DNA of 64,000 bases from UBA1268 sp002694955 (GTDB taxonomy: Bacteria > Planctomycetota > Planctomycetia > Pirellulales > UBA1268): assembly GCA_028066355.1 (NCBI GenBank), contig JALCBP010000002.1, positions 1 through 64,000 on the forward strand. The letters run 5' to 3'. Positions 44,739 to 54,503 of the stretch are shown here, piece by piece (the stretch's first letter is position 1; the number at the start of each line of letters is the position of its first letter). The translations under genes and the position numbers were made by a program. The notes beneath the pieces were generated by a model. It had not been told where the DNA came from. It saw only the letters and a list, made by a program, of their open reading frames with translations, and did not search any database.

Positions 44739-45917
44739 TCAAACGATAGAATGCAACTTTTCTCGCAACCAACGCCAGAGGAAAAGTGTCACCGCAGTGA
44801 GTACAACGACAAGCCCCAGAACCGTTCCAAGTTGTACGACATCATCAAAGAGCACAGAAGCCCAAGCCCAAACAGGCTGCCAAAACAGAGTAACGAGTGC
44901 GGCCGCTAGGCAGAGACTAGGGCCAAAAGGCAATTCATTCTCACGGTGCATAACAAGCTGAAAAATTCCGTGACCCAGCCCAATCAACGTTGCCAAAAAA
45001 AAGATTATTACAGCTGGTTGCCAACCAAGCCAAACGCCCACCATTGCCATGAGGGTCACATCGCCCATGCCCATGGCTTCACGACCAAGAGCGATTGAAG
45101 CTCCTATGCGAGTAAACCACACAACACCCGCCGAAATGGTAAGCCCAATCATCCCACTCTCAGCGGCTGCCAAACGCAATCCTCCCCACCAATTCGCAAA
45201 AGAAAGAACAGTGATACCAAACAGAAGTGTAAGATTACGTGGTTCTCTAAAAAATTGAATGACACGCGGCACAAAAGCTCTTGAATACTCATTATTTTGT
45301 TGCTTCCAAGGCGCAGTGCACACAGCCCACCACAACAAAAACAATGCCATAGTTGTGCCGACGTGAGATATTGATGACTCGACCGTTTTCGAATTATTGA
45401 GTGCTCCCCAAGCAACGAGAAAATCTGCCGTCAGAGTGGCAGGTGCGAAAGATCGCTCAGTAATGACAGGAATCGGGAGAAGAATTCCAGGAAAGATCAC
45501 CAAAGCAACCAGACCACACAAAACACCGGGTGTTGTGATGACATCAGGAATAACCCGATAGCGGATATCGACCCAAGCTGCAGCAGCGAGAAACCAAAAA
45601 AATAATAAATGCCCCAACGGCCGTGCGAAAAGAGCAGGGGAGTTTATAGACGGACCAACCACATTTCCTGGTAAAAGCCCATGGCAGATCACTTCCCACC
45701 AGATAATTCCAACCGCTACAAAACAACAGGCCGCCATAGTCAGTGTGCGATATTGTGTAATAGACTTGCCAAAACAGTCGATCTGACCGTCTTGCGTGCC
45801 TTCGGCAATCTCAATTTCACAAAGCAACCAACTTACAAAGCGATGCAACAGAAGGCCTGCCAAACTTCCAAGTAGTCCGCCCCCTACAAAAGCAACAAGG
45901 CTAATACCACCACTCAT
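44739..45917 (-). CDS. A24-family prepilin peptidase (PilD-like)
   Basis: A 392-residue membrane protein. The two catalytic aspartates are in AAAAWVDIRYRVIPDVITT and EAMGMGDVTLMAMVGVWLGW, the GxGD motif of type IV prepilin peptidases. There are about ten membrane segments. The zinc-binding methylase domain of E. coli-type PilD is not seen in the N-terminus, so it should cleave but perhaps not methylate. It processes prepilin-like leader peptides of type IV pili or type II secretion pseudopilins. It overlaps aroK by four bases (ATGA). The pilin genes are not in this window. Confidence 0.88.
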   Translation of the reverse strand: MSGGISLVAFVGGGLLGSLAGLLLHRFVSWLLCEIEIAEGTQDGQIDCFGKSITQYRTLTMAACCFVAVGIIWWEVICHGLLPGNVVGPSINSPALFARPLGHLLFFWFLAAAAWVDIRYRVIPDVITTPGVLCGLVALVIFPGILLPIPVITERSFAPATLTADFLVAWGALNNSKTVESSISHVGTTMALFLLWWAVCTAPWKQQNNEYSRAFVPRVIQFFREPRNLTLLFGITVLSFANWWGGLRLAAAESGMIGLTISAGVVWFTRIGASIALGREAMGMGDVTLMAMVGVWLGWQPAVIIFFLATLIGLGHGIFQLVMHRENELPFGPSLCLAAALVTLFWQPVWAWASVLFDDVVQLGTVLGLVVVLTAVTLFLWRWLREKLHSIV

Positions 45918-46486
45918 GAATTAGCCCCCGCTGATGTGTCACCAGAACGCGATGCGGCACCTTCCCACGCAGCCAGCCACCCTGCAATTTTTTCCACAAT
46001 AGCTGGAACAGTTGCCCCCTTTGTATCAACACGAAAATGAGCCACTGATCTGTAAAATGGCTCGCGATCAACCAATGCCTGATCAACCTCAGAATATACA
46101 TCTTTTCCGTCCAGCGGTGGGCGGCGTCGAGCTGTTGTTATGTCAGATGCAAGTCGTCTCCGAATTTCATCTGCTGGAGCCATCAGCCATACTACGGGCA
46201 GTCCTGCCGCTTCAATCATCCTGCGATTTTCTTCCCGCAAAACAATTCCACCACCAGTCGATAACACACCATCCGAAAGCCTAAGGAGTTGCTTCAACAC
46301 AACCGTCTCCGCATCTCGAAAGGACATCTCTCCCTGATTCTCAATGAATTCCCCAATCGAACACGAATACATCTGTTCGAACACGTCATCGGCATCAATA
46401 GCCGGACAATCAAACTGATCCGATAAAGACTGGGCAATAGTTGTTTTCCCAGAAGCTCGATAACCCACAAGTATCAGACGAAGCAC
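45914..46486 (-). CDS. aroK: Shikimate kinase
   Basis: A 190-residue P-loop kinase that makes shikimate 3-phosphate. Walker A is GYRASGKTT in LILVGYRASGKTTIAQSLSD, AIDADDVFEQMY binds shikimate, and STGGGIVLREENRRMIEAAG and RRPPLDGKDVYSEVDQALV are the later motifs. It follows aroDE by 32 bases, and the next gene, for a prepilin peptidase, overlaps its stop. It is probably co-transcribed with both. Confidence 0.92.
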   Translation of the reverse strand: MLRLILVGYRASGKTTIAQSLSDQFDCPAIDADDVFEQMYSCSIGEFIENQGEMSFRDAETVVLKQLLRLSDGVLSTGGGIVLREENRRMIEAAGLPVVWLMAPADEIRRRLASDITTARRRPPLDGKDVYSEVDQALVDREPFYRSVAHFRVDTKGATVPAIVEKIAGWLAAWEGAASRSGDTSAGANS

Positions 46487-46518
46487 GAACTTCTCCTCTT
46501 GGCATGAACCTACCGCAT

Positions 46519-48021
46519 TTATTCAATGATTTTCACAGAGGATGTCGCCTGCTTCAACGCCGCTCTCATCACACCCGCAGGTGGTTCTTTACCGTGCCAA
46601 ATCTTAAATTGTTCGGCAGCCTGACGGACAAACATCTCAACACCTGTCACAATTTTACAGCCAACGTCTTGGGCTTCTTTTACTAGCAACGTGTTCTCCG
46701 GATTGTAGACAGTATCAAAAACTACCATATATGGCCGCAGATGCTTTGCCTCAAATGGTGTCTCATTTACTTTTGGATGCATTCCGATTGGTGTTGCATT
46801 CACAACACAGTCATAAGGAAGTCGGTGTCGCCCTGACCAGTCAACCACCTTACCACTCACTAACTCTGCCAGCGCCTGAGCACGGCCTGCCGTACGGGAG
46901 GTAATTGTAACTTCAACACCCTGTTTTCTTAATCCGAAGGCAATGGCTCGAGCAACACCACCTGCTCCGAGAATTATTGCAGTTTTCAGACCGAGACGTC
47001 CACCAAAGCCGACATCCTGTGCTGCAAGAGACTCCTGAATTGCTGCAACAGCAGCAGTCACATCCGTATTCGCTACTTTTATCTCCTTTGTTTCACCAAC
47101 AAAAGAAATGGTGTTTGCAGCGCCAATCTCCTCAACCAGTTCGCCCTGTGAAGATGCAAACTCAATAACACTTTCTTTATGAGGAATGGTGACACTCAAG
47201 CCGACAAGCGGCCAACGTTTCGCTTCTTTTAGAAACTCACCAAGATGACCCTTGGGAATGAGGAACGGAAGATATACCGCGTCAATTCCAGCAGCAGCAC
47301 AGGCGGCATTGTGAACCACCGGACTGAGACTATGCCCCACCGGATCCGCAATGACACCATACAACTGCGTTGAAGGCGTAATCGAATCGTAACGATACAT
47401 AGAAACGAGTTGCTTCCATGGAATCTGTCCTGGCGCAAGAATTTTCTCTGGATTGAAGGGTGCAAATGTAAATGCTGCACCAAATTGACCTGCGAGCACT
47501 CGGCTCGGTGTTCCAATTTCACCCATACAAAGCCCAACGGTGGGAATGCTACTTGAGCGTACAAGTTCGAGCATCCGCAGGTTGTCATTCGGATGACCAG
47601 CAAGCGTTGCGATTTTCACCACATCCGCATCGAGGTCAGCTAGATAAGCGTGAAGTCCCTGAAGATCATCTGGAGTTCTTTTGAAGTCATGAAAACTGAT
47701 TATTCGACGAGTTGATCCGAAACGGGGTATTGAATTTGCGATATCATCTTCAAGATCGACATAATCAACACCCTCTGCAATCGCTGTCCGAAGAACTGTC
47801 AGACGCTCTTCCTCTGTCCGCTCCCAATAACCTCCGTCTTGCTTCCGTCGACACGTTGCGATCACCGGACAGGGACGGTCAGCCAGAAGACGTTTTACCT
47901 GCACCTTGCTTTGAATACAGTCCAAACGCAATTCTACGAGACCCACACCCTGCTGACCAAGATGCCGCAGTTCACTAAGAAGATATCGATGACGACCTCT
48001 GGCCAGGCTAACACAAATCAT
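46519..48021 (-). CDS. aroDE: Bifunctional 3-dehydroquinate dehydratase / shikimate dehydrogenase
   Basis: A 500-residue fusion. The N-terminal 220 residues are a type I dehydroquinate dehydratase: the catalytic histidine in IISFHDFKRTPDDLQG and the Schiff-base lysine in DADVVKIATLAGHPNDN. The C-terminal part is an AroE-type shikimate dehydrogenase: AVIADPVGHSLSPVVHNAAC-like VIADPVGHSLSPVVHNAACA, SVTIPHKESVIEFA and the NADP site AIILGAGGVARAIAFGLRKQ. Both steps follow each other in the shikimate pathway. The fusion is usual in plants and known in chlamydiae and planctomycetes. It is followed by aroK 32 bases away. Confidence 0.94.
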   Translation of the reverse strand: MICVSLARGRHRYLLSELRHLGQQGVGLVELRLDCIQSKVQVKRLLADRPCPVIATCRRKQDGGYWERTEEERLTVLRTAIAEGVDYVDLEDDIANSIPRFGSTRRIISFHDFKRTPDDLQGLHAYLADLDADVVKIATLAGHPNDNLRMLELVRSSSIPTVGLCMGEIGTPSRVLAGQFGAAFTFAPFNPEKILAPGQIPWKQLVSMYRYDSITPSTQLYGVIADPVGHSLSPVVHNAACAAAGIDAVYLPFLIPKGHLGEFLKEAKRWPLVGLSVTIPHKESVIEFASSQGELVEEIGAANTISFVGETKEIKVANTDVTAAVAAIQESLAAQDVGFGGRLGLKTAIILGAGGVARAIAFGLRKQGVEVTITSRTAGRAQALAELVSGKVVDWSGRHRLPYDCVVNATPIGMHPKVNETPFEAKHLRPYMVVFDTVYNPENTLLVKEAQDVGCKIVTGVEMFVRQAAEQFKIWHGKEPPAGVMRAALKQATSSVKIIE

Positions 48022-48111
48022 ACAAATTCAACTTTTCTCATCACACGAAAAAAACACTCTTCATTTATTTTAAAGACATTTCTGCCACCATAATGACCAA
48101 CTCACTGTCTC

Positions 48112-49929
48112 TTACGTCCGTCGAAATTGTTTATCGAGTTCGCGCCTCGACAGCATGAGTGACGTCGGGCGACCATGGGGACAATGACGAGTCCCGGGAT
48201 ACCTATGCCGATCTGCTACAAGTGTATCGACCTCTGACTGAGAAAGAGGATCACCTGCCTTAATGGCTGCGCGACAAGAAAGGCTATGGAGCACCTCATC
48301 GACAACAGCCCGATGATCACCGCCATCCGCCTCTAATGCAGCTAGACGATCAATTACTTCTCTAATTATATCTGATGCTGATGCCCTCCCCACTAAGGCT
48401 GGCTTCCCTCGGACTACAACAGTAGTTCCCCCAAATGATTCAACCTTCACTCCAGCCTCTGACAGGACATCAAGGTGACTGGTAACTGCCTCAAAGTCTG
48501 AAGAAGAAAGTTCAACCTGCTCTGGAATTAATAAGGGCTGCACCTCAACTGAACCATTTGACATTCGCTCACGAAGTTGTTCATAGAGCACTCTCTCGTG
48601 TAGGGCATGCTGATCGATTACCTCTATACCCTCCTGTGTTTCTACAACAAGATACCGGTGATGCAACTGGAATGCTCGCTCCTCAGGAACAGCACCATCA
48701 GCAATCAGCAAGCTATCCTGCTTAGCCGCACCATCATTTTCAGTTTCATGCGGATTTGGCTTTGATGAACCAGTAGAGTTTGTTGTATCAACGAGGCTAT
48801 CTAGCATAAGCCCCTGCAGACCGCTCTGATCAACCTCATCCCTTTCAGGTGCTAGCCGCTGTCGCTCCCAAATAGCCTCAGCAGCAGCGAGGCCCGTTGT
48901 AGTCGCCGAACTTCTGCCTGGTGGGTCAAGAGCAGTGGGAGTCGTGATTCCAGATAAAGCACTTCGCACGGCAAGTAGAACAAGCCGGTGCAAACGACCC
49001 GAATCACGAAAACGCACTTCTGTTTTTGCCGGATGAACATTTACATCAACGTGTGCAAGAGGAATATGCAATTGCAAAAAAACAATTGGTTGTCGTCCGG
49101 AAAGGAGCCGTCCGCGATACCCTTCTTGAACTGCATGAAGTATTGAACGATCACGAAATGGCCTACCGTCAATAAAGAAATGCTGAAAGCGCCCACTCGC
49201 CATATCGTCTTCTGGTCGCCCAATAAGAGCTGTTACTGAGATATCATCATCAACTTCCTTTGCGTAAAGCAACCGGTCAGCAAGCTGGCTTCCGTAAAGG
49301 TCAGCAATTCTTTGCCGCCAGTCATCCACCGCCGGCAACTCATGCACCCGCCTGCGATTATGTGTCAGTGAAAATGCTATCTCTGGATGAGCGATCGCTG
49401 TTTTCACAAAAGCTTCTGATGAGTGAGACCACTCCGTAGCTGGCGTCTTGAGAAACGCTCTTCTCGCAGGAATTTTTGAAAACAACTGGTGCACTTCCAC
49501 CGATGTGCCCCGCCTGCAACCCTCTGGCATAATCCCACGATTGAGTCCTCCATCGACCTCAAGACGACTGCCTGTTCCCGACGCAGTTCTTGTCCGTATC
49601 ACTACGCGAGACACCTCAGCAATCGATGCCAATGCTTCACCACGAAAACCGAGTGTTTTGATATCTTCGAGATCATCTGCATGACGGAGCTTACTGGTCG
49701 CGTGCGGCGAAACAGCGAGAGGTAAATCCTCAGCTTCAATTCCGCAGCCGTCATCGACAATTCGAATTAAAGCAATGCCGCCTTGCTCAAGGTCTGCATC
49801 AATTCGAGTAGGCCCAGAATCCAGTGCGTTCTCAAGCAACTCTTTCACAACGCTTGCTGGTCGTTCAACCACCTCACCAGCTGCAATTCGATTGATAACA
49901 GAGACCGGCAGTGTTTGAATCTTCCCCAT
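48112..49929 (-). CDS. mutL: DNA mismatch repair protein MutL
   Basis: A 605-residue MutL. The N-terminal GHKL ATPase has LLENALDSGPTRIDADLEQG, RIVDDGCGIEAEDL and GFRGEALASIAEVSRV, and NVHPAKTEVRF follows. The C-terminal endonuclease domain has the metal motif DQHA-x2-E-x4-E (DQHALHERVLYEQL), the CRAAIK motif and CPHGRPT near the end. MutL of this kind nicks the new strand by itself, in species lacking MutH. It starts MGKIQTLPVSVINRIAAGEV, the family start. It precedes aroDE by 90 bases. Confidence 0.95.
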   Translation of the reverse strand: MGKIQTLPVSVINRIAAGEVVERPASVVKELLENALDSGPTRIDADLEQGGIALIRIVDDGCGIEAEDLPLAVSPHATSKLRHADDLEDIKTLGFRGEALASIAEVSRVVIRTRTASGTGSRLEVDGGLNRGIMPEGCRRGTSVEVHQLFSKIPARRAFLKTPATEWSHSSEAFVKTAIAHPEIAFSLTHNRRRVHELPAVDDWRQRIADLYGSQLADRLLYAKEVDDDISVTALIGRPEDDMASGRFQHFFIDGRPFRDRSILHAVQEGYRGRLLSGRQPIVFLQLHIPLAHVDVNVHPAKTEVRFRDSGRLHRLVLLAVRSALSGITTPTALDPPGRSSATTTGLAAAEAIWERQRLAPERDEVDQSGLQGLMLDSLVDTTNSTGSSKPNPHETENDGAAKQDSLLIADGAVPEERAFQLHHRYLVVETQEGIEVIDQHALHERVLYEQLRERMSNGSVEVQPLLIPEQVELSSSDFEAVTSHLDVLSEAGVKVESFGGTTVVVRGKPALVGRASASDIIREVIDRLAALEADGGDHRAVVDEVLHSLSCRAAIKAGDPLSQSEVDTLVADRHRYPGTRHCPHGRPTSLMLSRRELDKQFRRT

Positions 49930-50024
49930 ACTTTTAAGTTCCTGCTCAGTTCCTTAGATTAACAGCTTAGATTGAATTCATGGGTTGCTGTAGTAATGAA
50001 CCATTCACAGTTCCATCCAACTTT

Positions 50025-51464
50025 CTAGTGCAGTTTGTACTCTTTGATCTTGCGGTACAACGTTCTTTCTCCAATACCAAGCATTTCTGCCGTCTGCTCA
50101 CGATTTCCTCCTGCCAATTTCAGCGTCTCTCCAATAAAAATCTTTTCGATTTCATTTAGAGGCCGACCGACAAGGGATGCAATACCGAGGTTCTCTTCAA
50201 CGGTGCCTTGGACGACTTCTTCTACAACCCCGGACTCTGGCTCAAGTTCCGCTGGCAGATCGTCAACATCAAGCGTCTCATCACAGTCAACCACAACCAT
50301 ACTCTCAACTACATTACGAAGCTGACGTACATTCCCGGGCCACGCAAATGCAAGAAGCTTTACTCTTGCAGCTCTCGACATGCCTTTGACTGGCTTTTGA
50401 TGTCTTTTCGCGAATTGCTTCATAAAATGCTCAATGAGCAGCGGTATATCCGCAGACCGTTCTTGCAAATCTGGGATCAAAATTGTGACAACTTTCAGTC
50501 GGTGATAAAGGTCGCTGCGAAAACTACCATCTTCAACCGCCTCCTCAAGATTCCGATTTGTTGCAGAAAGAATTCGAACATTCACTCGGACAGGCTGATT
50601 TGAGCCAACCCGTGTAATCTCTCCTGACTCGAGAACCCGCAGCAGTTTAATCTGTGTCGCCAGGGGCATATCGCCAACCTCATCAAGGAACAACGTCCCG
50701 CCGTCAGCATATTCAAACTTCCCGACTCGATCTGAAGAGGCATCAGTGAAAGCGCCTTTTATATGGCCAAAGAGCTCACTTTCAAGGATATTCTCACTTA
50801 GTGCAGCACAGTTGAGCGCAACAAAAGGCTTTTTCTTCCGTGGACTATTTTGATGTATTGCCTGTGCCACAAGTTCCTTTCCGGTACCTGTTGCACCTTG
50901 TATCAGAACAGTTGCATCCGTTGGCGCAATTCGTTTCAGTCGCTCAATCACACCTCGCATCTGAGTGCTCGATCCTACGACACCTTCAAAACCGAATCGT
51001 TCATCGAGACGCCTATTAAGTTCAAGATTTTTAAGCCGCAACCGAACCCCAGCAGAAGCCTTCTCAACAGCAACCCTCAATTGAGTTAGTTCTAGAGGCT
51101 TCTGAAGGTACGTAAAAGCACCCTGCTGCATTGCCTCGACTGCTGATGGCACCGTCCCATGCCCTGTCACAACAATAACTTCGGTCTCAACAGAAGAAGT
51201 TTTTGCCTCTTTAAGAATTTCCAAACCACCGATGTCGTTCATCATAAGATCAGTAACAACAACATCGAAAGAATCATCGCGGATTTGCTGAGCACCCTCT
51301 TTTCCTCCCCCAGCCACAATCACGCTATAGCCAAGTCGCTCAAGCCCCTCACCCATCGTGCGTGCATGCACAATGTCATTATCTACCACAAGGACACGAA
51401 CAGATCTCGAAATTCCATCCACACTTTTCGGAGAAGAATTATTTTCTATAGAGCTTGCTGACAT
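50025..51464 (-). CDS. NtrC-type sigma-54-dependent response regulator with GAFTDA motif
   Basis: A 479-residue regulator. A receiver domain (about 22-140) has the phosphoacceptor D in VVVTDLMMNDIGGLEILKEA. The central AAA+ domain (about 160-395) has Walker A GATGTGKE, the sigma-54-contact loop reading GAFTDA where GAFTGA is usual, GGTLFLDEVGDMPLATQIKL for Walker B, and the arginine finger region FRSDLYHRLKVVTI. The C-terminus has a Fis-type helix-turn-helix (NREQTAEMLGIGERTLYRKI). It activates sigma-54 promoters. The kinase gene is 37 bases upstream on the same strand, so they form a two-component pair. Confidence 0.93.
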   Translation of the reverse strand: MSASSIENNSSPKSVDGISRSVRVLVVDNDIVHARTMGEGLERLGYSVIVAGGGKEGAQQIRDDSFDVVVTDLMMNDIGGLEILKEAKTSSVETEVIVVTGHGTVPSAVEAMQQGAFTYLQKPLELTQLRVAVEKASAGVRLRLKNLELNRRLDERFGFEGVVGSSTQMRGVIERLKRIAPTDATVLIQGATGTGKELVAQAIHQNSPRKKKPFVALNCAALSENILESELFGHIKGAFTDASSDRVGKFEYADGGTLFLDEVGDMPLATQIKLLRVLESGEITRVGSNQPVRVNVRILSATNRNLEEAVEDGSFRSDLYHRLKVVTILIPDLQERSADIPLLIEHFMKQFAKRHQKPVKGMSRAARVKLLAFAWPGNVRQLRNVVESMVVVDCDETLDVDDLPAELEPESGVVEEVVQGTVEENLGIASLVGRPLNEIEKIFIGETLKLAGGNREQTAEMLGIGERTLYRKIKEYKLH

Positions 51465-51501
51465 CTAACACCAAAGACGATTTTAGGAATGGAAATGAAT
51501 T

Positions 51502-52293
51502 TTACGATTTATTCTCAGCCGGTTCTGTGGGCAAACGCGGCGGTGCAGGGAGCCAAATTGCCAACTTGGTCCCGCGCCCCGGAGCACTTTCTATGTCAAT
51601 AGAGCCTCCATGAGCCTCAATAATTTTTCTAGCGGTAGGAAGCCCCAGACCTGAACCTCCTTGTTTTGTTGAATAGAAAGCCTCAAACACGCGAGCGAGT
51701 GTGTCAGAACTCATACCTGGGCCAGTGTCGATCAATTCAATCATTACACCAAGACCGGCAGCTCTGGTCCTGACCATCAACTGGCCACCCTCTTCCATTG
51801 CCTGAGTCGCATTGATTAAGAGATTGAGTATCGCTGACCGAAATGTCTCCCGATCAATCCGTACTGCTGGCAATTCTGGATCCAAATAGCGAACAAGCTC
51901 GACGCCAGCATCATCAGTTCGTGGCTGAAAGAAATCTAACAACTGATCAAGCTCTACATTGAGATTACCTGGCTCAGGATCGATGCCTTCCTGTCGAGAA
52001 AAATCGAGAAAGTCATCAAGAAGCTTCTGCAAACGATCACATTCCTGACGCACCAGATCGATCTTCGCTTTAGCTCTTCGAGCGGTTTGATTGGCTGCAG
52101 AATCATCACCGAGTGAACCAACGTCTTCACCCAGTAGTTCCATATTCAATCGAATGCTCGATAACGGATTTCGGATTTCGTGGGCAAGTTCGCTAACAAG
52201 CTTGACAAGTTCAGCGTATGTACCACCTTCACTTGGAAGCTGATCGTTAAACAGTGCTGTTTGTCCCATAATCGCTGTTTGTCCCATAATCAC
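51502..52293 (-). CDS. NtrB-type sensor histidine kinase
   Basis: A 263-residue kinase, the partner of the NtrC-type regulator downstream (37-base gap). The phosphoacceptor histidine is in VSELAHEIRNPLSSIRLNME, the ATP-binding domain has LLINATQAMEEGGQL (N-box), DTGPGMSSDTLARVFEAFYS and GGSGLGLPTARKIIEAHGGS. It has no membrane segment or clear input domain; its short N-terminus has a duplicated six-residue unit (IMGQTA twice), so the start may be the GTG at 52293 or the ATGs at 52287 and 52269. No strong ribosome binding site settles this. It lies 89 bases after pnp on the same strand. Confidence 0.9.
   Translation of the reverse strand: MIMGQTAIMGQTALFNDQLPSEGGTYAELVKLVSELAHEIRNPLSSIRLNMELLGEDVGSLGDDSAANQTARRAKAKIDLVRQECDRLQKLLDDFLDFSRQEGIDPEPGNLNVELDQLLDFFQPRTDDAGVELVRYLDPELPAVRIDRETFRSAILNLLINATQAMEEGGQLMVRTRAAGLGVMIELIDTGPGMSSDTLARVFEAFYSTKQGGSGLGLPTARKIIEAHGGSIDIESAPGRGTKLAIWLPAPPRLPTEPAENKS
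52256..52291 (-). repeat. Exact 18-base tandem duplication at the start of the kinase gene
   Basis: Unit GCTGTTTGTCCCATAATC (plus strand) is present twice back to back, at 52256-52273 and 52274-52291. On the coding strand it adds I-M-G-Q-T-A twice, each with its own in-frame ATG, so it duplicates a possible start codon. The unit is a multiple of three and leaves the frame intact. Confidence 0.9.
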
Positions 52294-52382
52294 AGCGCCC
52301 GAAACATGCTGGAATCTTCGTATTGCAGCCTCACCCGCAGGGCCATTGTTGAAACAGCCCCGCGGAGAGGAACAACATAGAA

Positions 52383-54503
52383 CTACTCAGTTGCTGGTTC
52401 AGCCGCAGCGGCAGTCTCTTCCATGACTGCTCTCCGACTTAATTTTACCCGATCTTGCTCGTCAACGGCAATGACCTTGACTCGCATCGTGTCACCAACG
52501 CGACAAACATCACCAACATTCCCAACGTACTCGTTTGAGAGTTCGCTGATGTGGCATAGACCATCTTTTCCAGGGACAAGCTCAACGAATGCACCAAAGT
52601 CTTTGACGCTGGTTACGCGACCTTCATAGATTCGACCAATCTGAATCGACGCTGTCAGAGCTTCAATTTTCGCTAGAGCCGTGGTTGCACTTTCAGCGTC
52701 GTGACTGGCAACAGTAACTGTTCCGTCATCTTCCACTTCAACATTAGCCCCGGTCGTTTCCTGAATAGAGCGAATTGTTTTCCCGCCGGGACCGATAAGC
52801 AGGCCAATTTTCTCTGGGTCAATATGAGTCCGCAACAGACGTGGTGCCCAACCAGAAATCTCTTCACGAGGTCTGCGCACTGCTGAGAGCATCGAACGGA
52901 GAATTTCGAGCCGAGCTTCTCTTGACTGCTCAAGTGTCGCTTTGATGATAGCTGTGGAAATTCCGTTTATTTTCAAGTCAAGTTGAATACCGGTAATACC
53001 GTTTTGTGACCCGGCGATCTTAAAGTCCATATCACCGAAGTGATCCTCGTCACCAATGATATCAGTAAGAAGCGTCCACTTATCTTCTGACTCCTTCACA
53101 AGGCCGACCGAAATACCAGCTACAGGATTTGTAATCGGCACACCTGCTGCCATCAAACCAAGCGTAGCACCACAAACTGATGCCATCGAACTCGAGCCAT
53201 TCGACTCTAAGATGTCCGAGATCACACGAATTGTGTAAGGAAAGACATCCGGATCAGGAAGAATTGGCTTAACACTTCGTTCAGCTAGAGCGCCATGACC
53301 TATCTCTCGACGGCCAGGGCCCCGAATCGGCCGAACCTCACCAACAGAAAAAGAGGGGAAATAATAGTCAAGCATGAACTTCTTTGAATATTCCTCAAAC
53401 AAGCCATCTACTCGCTGCTCATCCTTACCTGTTCCAAGTGTTACTGTTACAAGAGCCTGGGTTTCACCTCTTTGAAAAAGAGCTGATCCATGAACACGAG
53501 GCAAAAGATCAACCTCACAATCAATCGCTCGCAGTGACTTAGAATCCCGACCATCTGGACGTGTACCACCAAGGATCAATTCTCGAATTGCATCTTCTTC
53601 GAGACTATGCCAGACATGAGAAAAATCACCTTCATTGACAGCATCGTCACTGCCTGCAGCATCTGCGGGACAGATTTCTTCTTTTGCTCGTTCTTTAACG
53701 GCCTTCACAGCTTCGCCCCGCTCAAGCTTGCCTGTGATTCCTGCAGCCTTCAAAAGCTCCGCGTAATAGGCCGCTTTCATTCGGCCCTTGAGTGGCGCGT
53801 AGTCTGGCAACTCGCATTCCTTCTTTGGCTTCCCACCCTTCGCAACAAGTTCATCTTGCATTTCACAGATTGTGATAATGACACGATGAGCTTCTTCCAA
53901 AGCTTCAAGCATTCGGTCTTCAGGCATTTCACGAGCAAATCCCTCGATCATTAGAATAGCCGTCTTACTGCCTGAAACGATAAGATCGAGATCACTCTCT
54001 TCAAGTTGATCCTGCGTCGGGAATGGCACAAATTCTCCGTTGACCTGAGCAAGCCGTACGCTCCCAAGGGGGCCCCCGAAAGGAAGAGGCGAAATGCACA
54101 GCGATGCGGATGCACCTATCATTGCTAAAATGTCAGGATCATTTTGGCCATCGCTTGAGAGTGTCTGAGCCTGTATTTGCACCTCGTCGTAGAACCCTTC
54201 TGGGAATAACGGTCGAATCGGCCGATCAATAAGCCGACTTGTAAGGGTCTCCTTCATGGTTGGCCGACCTTCTCGCTTCAGAAAGCCACCAGGAAACTTT
54301 CCTGCTGCAGCAGTTCGTTCACGGTAATCACACGTTAATGGGAAAAAATCAATTCCCGCACGAGGTGCTCCCGTTGCTGCAGCAACGAGCACTGTAGTCT
54401 CTCCGTACGTAACCAAAACACTGCCAGCAGCCTGTTTCGCCAACACACCTGTTTCAATACCTAATACTTCTTGTCCAACTTGTCGTTCAACACGATGTTT
54501 CAC
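52383..54503 (-). CDS. pnp: Polynucleotide phosphorylase
   Basis: A 706-residue phosphorolytic 3'-5' exoribonuclease. Two RNase PH-like domains (SVLVTYGETTVLVAAATGAP and LFQRGETQALVTVTLGTGKD, with RLIDRPIRPLFPEGF), then a KH domain (IGLLIGPGGKTIRSIQETTG) and an S1 domain (YEGRVTSVKDFGAFVELVPG, ending RVKLSRRAVMEE). It takes part in mRNA decay and RNA quality control, often in the degradosome. rpsO lies 281 bases upstream on the same strand, the classical rpsO-pnp order. Confidence 0.97.
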   Translation of the reverse strand: MKHRVERQVGQEVLGIETGVLAKQAAGSVLVTYGETTVLVAAATGAPRAGIDFFPLTCDYRERTAAAGKFPGGFLKREGRPTMKETLTSRLIDRPIRPLFPEGFYDEVQIQAQTLSSDGQNDPDILAMIGASASLCISPLPFGGPLGSVRLAQVNGEFVPFPTQDQLEESDLDLIVSGSKTAILMIEGFAREMPEDRMLEALEEAHRVIITICEMQDELVAKGGKPKKECELPDYAPLKGRMKAAYYAELLKAAGITGKLERGEAVKAVKERAKEEICPADAAGSDDAVNEGDFSHVWHSLEEDAIRELILGGTRPDGRDSKSLRAIDCEVDLLPRVHGSALFQRGETQALVTVTLGTGKDEQRVDGLFEEYSKKFMLDYYFPSFSVGEVRPIRGPGRREIGHGALAERSVKPILPDPDVFPYTIRVISDILESNGSSSMASVCGATLGLMAAGVPITNPVAGISVGLVKESEDKWTLLTDIIGDEDHFGDMDFKIAGSQNGITGIQLDLKINGISTAIIKATLEQSREARLEILRSMLSAVRRPREEISGWAPRLLRTHIDPEKIGLLIGPGGKTIRSIQETTGANVEVEDDGTVTVASHDAESATTALAKIEALTASIQIGRIYEGRVTSVKDFGAFVELVPGKDGLCHISELSNEYVGNVGDVCRVGDTMRVKVIAVDEQDRVKLSRRAVMEETAAAAEPATE

